Source: Luminiphilus sp. (GTDB lineage: Bacteria > Pseudomonadota > Gammaproteobacteria > Pseudomonadales > Halieaceae). Taken from it: a DNA stretch of 24,527 bases. The first letter of the stretch is position 1; the number at the start of each line of letters is the position of its first letter. The notes below the pieces were generated by a model, which saw nothing but the letters and a program-made list of their open reading frames with translations, did not search any database and was not told the DNA's origin. Below, one piece after another: positions 24,041 to 24,527 of this stretch. The position numbers and the translations under genes are program-made. Location of the stretch: the NCBI GenBank assembly GCA_028117185.1, contig JAOHHD010000024.1:1-24527 (forward strand), written 5' to 3'.

Positions 24041-24067
24041 AAAGCGCCCTTTAAGGAAGGGTGCTTT
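24041..24067 (+). terminator. Terminator hairpin after the second ABC1 kinase gene
   Basis: AAAGCGCCCTT (24041-24051), a five-base loop, and AAGGGTGCTTT (24057-24067) form an 11-bp stem with one G-T pair, 19 bases after the stop codon. The A-rich 5' and T-rich 3' flanks are part of the stem and the U-run is short, but the position suits the end of the operon. Confidence 0.65.
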
Positions 24068-24527
24068 GGTGTTGAGCGAGTGTGCCTCGCGCCGGCGGCA
24101 ACCGGCACGAACAGCGCCTGAAGTCGCGTGTGGTCGAGCGGCCGAGCCATACCATTTTGCGGCCAAATTGGTCCCGCTAACACACCCCTGCGCTAATGGT
24201 GAGCGCAAGGTTCCGCAGCCCGATCTTGCACAGGTTTTCCCTGTCATTCCGCAGAGAAAAATCATTAGGGCGGCACCGTATCCAAGCGCTCTAGATGCCT
24301 GTCATAACAATTTAAGATGCTGTAACGATACCGCCATCAAATGTTCATTTTTTAGGTCTATTGTTGGTCCCGCCTGACAAACAGGGTGAGTGGATGCAGC
24401 GGTGTCCAACCCGGTAAAGCGGTCGTGATTGCTATCGCTGATCGGGCGGTTTTGGTGTGTGCTAGCAGTACGGCCGGTCAAGCAGCAGAAGCGCTTTTCA
24501 TCCATGTTTTATTAGCTGGGGTTGCTG
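24068..24527. other. Region without a recognisable gene at the right edge, rich in inverted repeats
   Basis: No frame here matches a family I know. Short inverted repeats are frequent: GCCGG-N6-CCGGC (24091-24106), a 22-base palindrome ACCA-T-TTTG-CGGC-CAAA-T-TGGT with one mismatch (24151-24172), and TGCGC-N9-GCGCA (24189-24207). An AT-rich stretch at about 24300-24365 could be a promoter. A frame open to the right edge begins at GTG 24388 (46 codons) but lacks a ribosome site and known motifs. It might be the start of a gene outside the window. Confidence 0.35.

Noticed and set aside
24066..24377. A 103-codon plus-strand frame and the minus-strand frames near the right end
   Set aside because: No recognised domain and no ribosome site, and the sequence is full of inverted repeats.
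24388..24527. Possible gene start at GTG 24388 open to the edge
   Set aside because: Only 46 codons, no clear ribosome site and no motif; cannot be supported without the sequence to the right.
1..24527. tRNA, rRNA, CRISPR arrays, transposases, integrases, phage or toxin-antitoxin genes
   Set aside because: I looked for these on both strands and saw no supporting pattern.

Overview
The window looks like chromosomal DNA of a marine, aerobic, heterotrophic gammaproteobacterium, possibly of the Halieaceae (OM60/NOR5) type. This rests on moderate GC, proteobacterial families throughout (single-chain Fe-S serine dehydratase, DsbB, ArgO/LysE, SCO, CtaB, GlpD) and an aerobic respiratory emphasis. 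The species is not determined. I see no tRNA, rRNA, CRISPR array, transposase or prophage gene.

Layout: (1) 1-1111, minus: 5' part of a PLP-dependent TrpB2-type tryptophan synthase beta chain that runs off the left edge. (2) 1538-2938, plus: L-serine dehydratase, divergent from trpB2 across a 426-base gap that holds a 176-base element bounded by inverted 7-mers. (3) 3164-3670, minus: DsbB. (4) 4045-4930, plus: a 77-residue membrane protein and a LysE/ArgO amino-acid exporter, then a GNAT acetyltransferase (4988-5479) whose last codons overlap a terminator. (5) 5729-6313: an uncharacterised two-TM protein behind a structured leader. (6) 6472-13450: a cytochrome c oxidase locus. It has subunit II fused to two cytochrome c domains, subunit I, two different subunit III-like proteins, a subunit IV-like protein, a 53-residue single-TM protein, SCO on the opposite strand, and heme O synthase (CtaB). 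(7) 13667-15782: a VOC-fold protein and an exported amidohydrolase of the N-acyl-D-amino-acid deacylase type. (8) 15779-24021: a Crp/Fnr-family regulator divergent from glpD, followed by an alkyl-DHAP-synthase-like FAD oxidase, an FGGY sugar/polyol kinase and two overlapping COQ8/ADCK3-like ABC1 kinases. (9) 24022-24527: no convincing gene.

How the genes fit together: the cox genes give a terminal oxidase that carries its own c-type hemes, so it could take electrons from the bc1 complex without a soluble cytochrome. SCO would load CuA, and CtaB supplies the heme precursor. The last block centres on glycerol-3-phosphate and dihydroxyacetone phosphate. GlpD feeds electrons to quinone and makes DHAP. 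The next gene belongs to the family that makes the ether bond of alkyl-DHAP. The kinase probably phosphorylates a polyol or ketose. The COQ8-like proteins are of a type linked to quinone and lipid metabolism. With a dedicated regulator and a clean palindrome in the divergent promoter, this is the best candidate here for an undescribed pathway.
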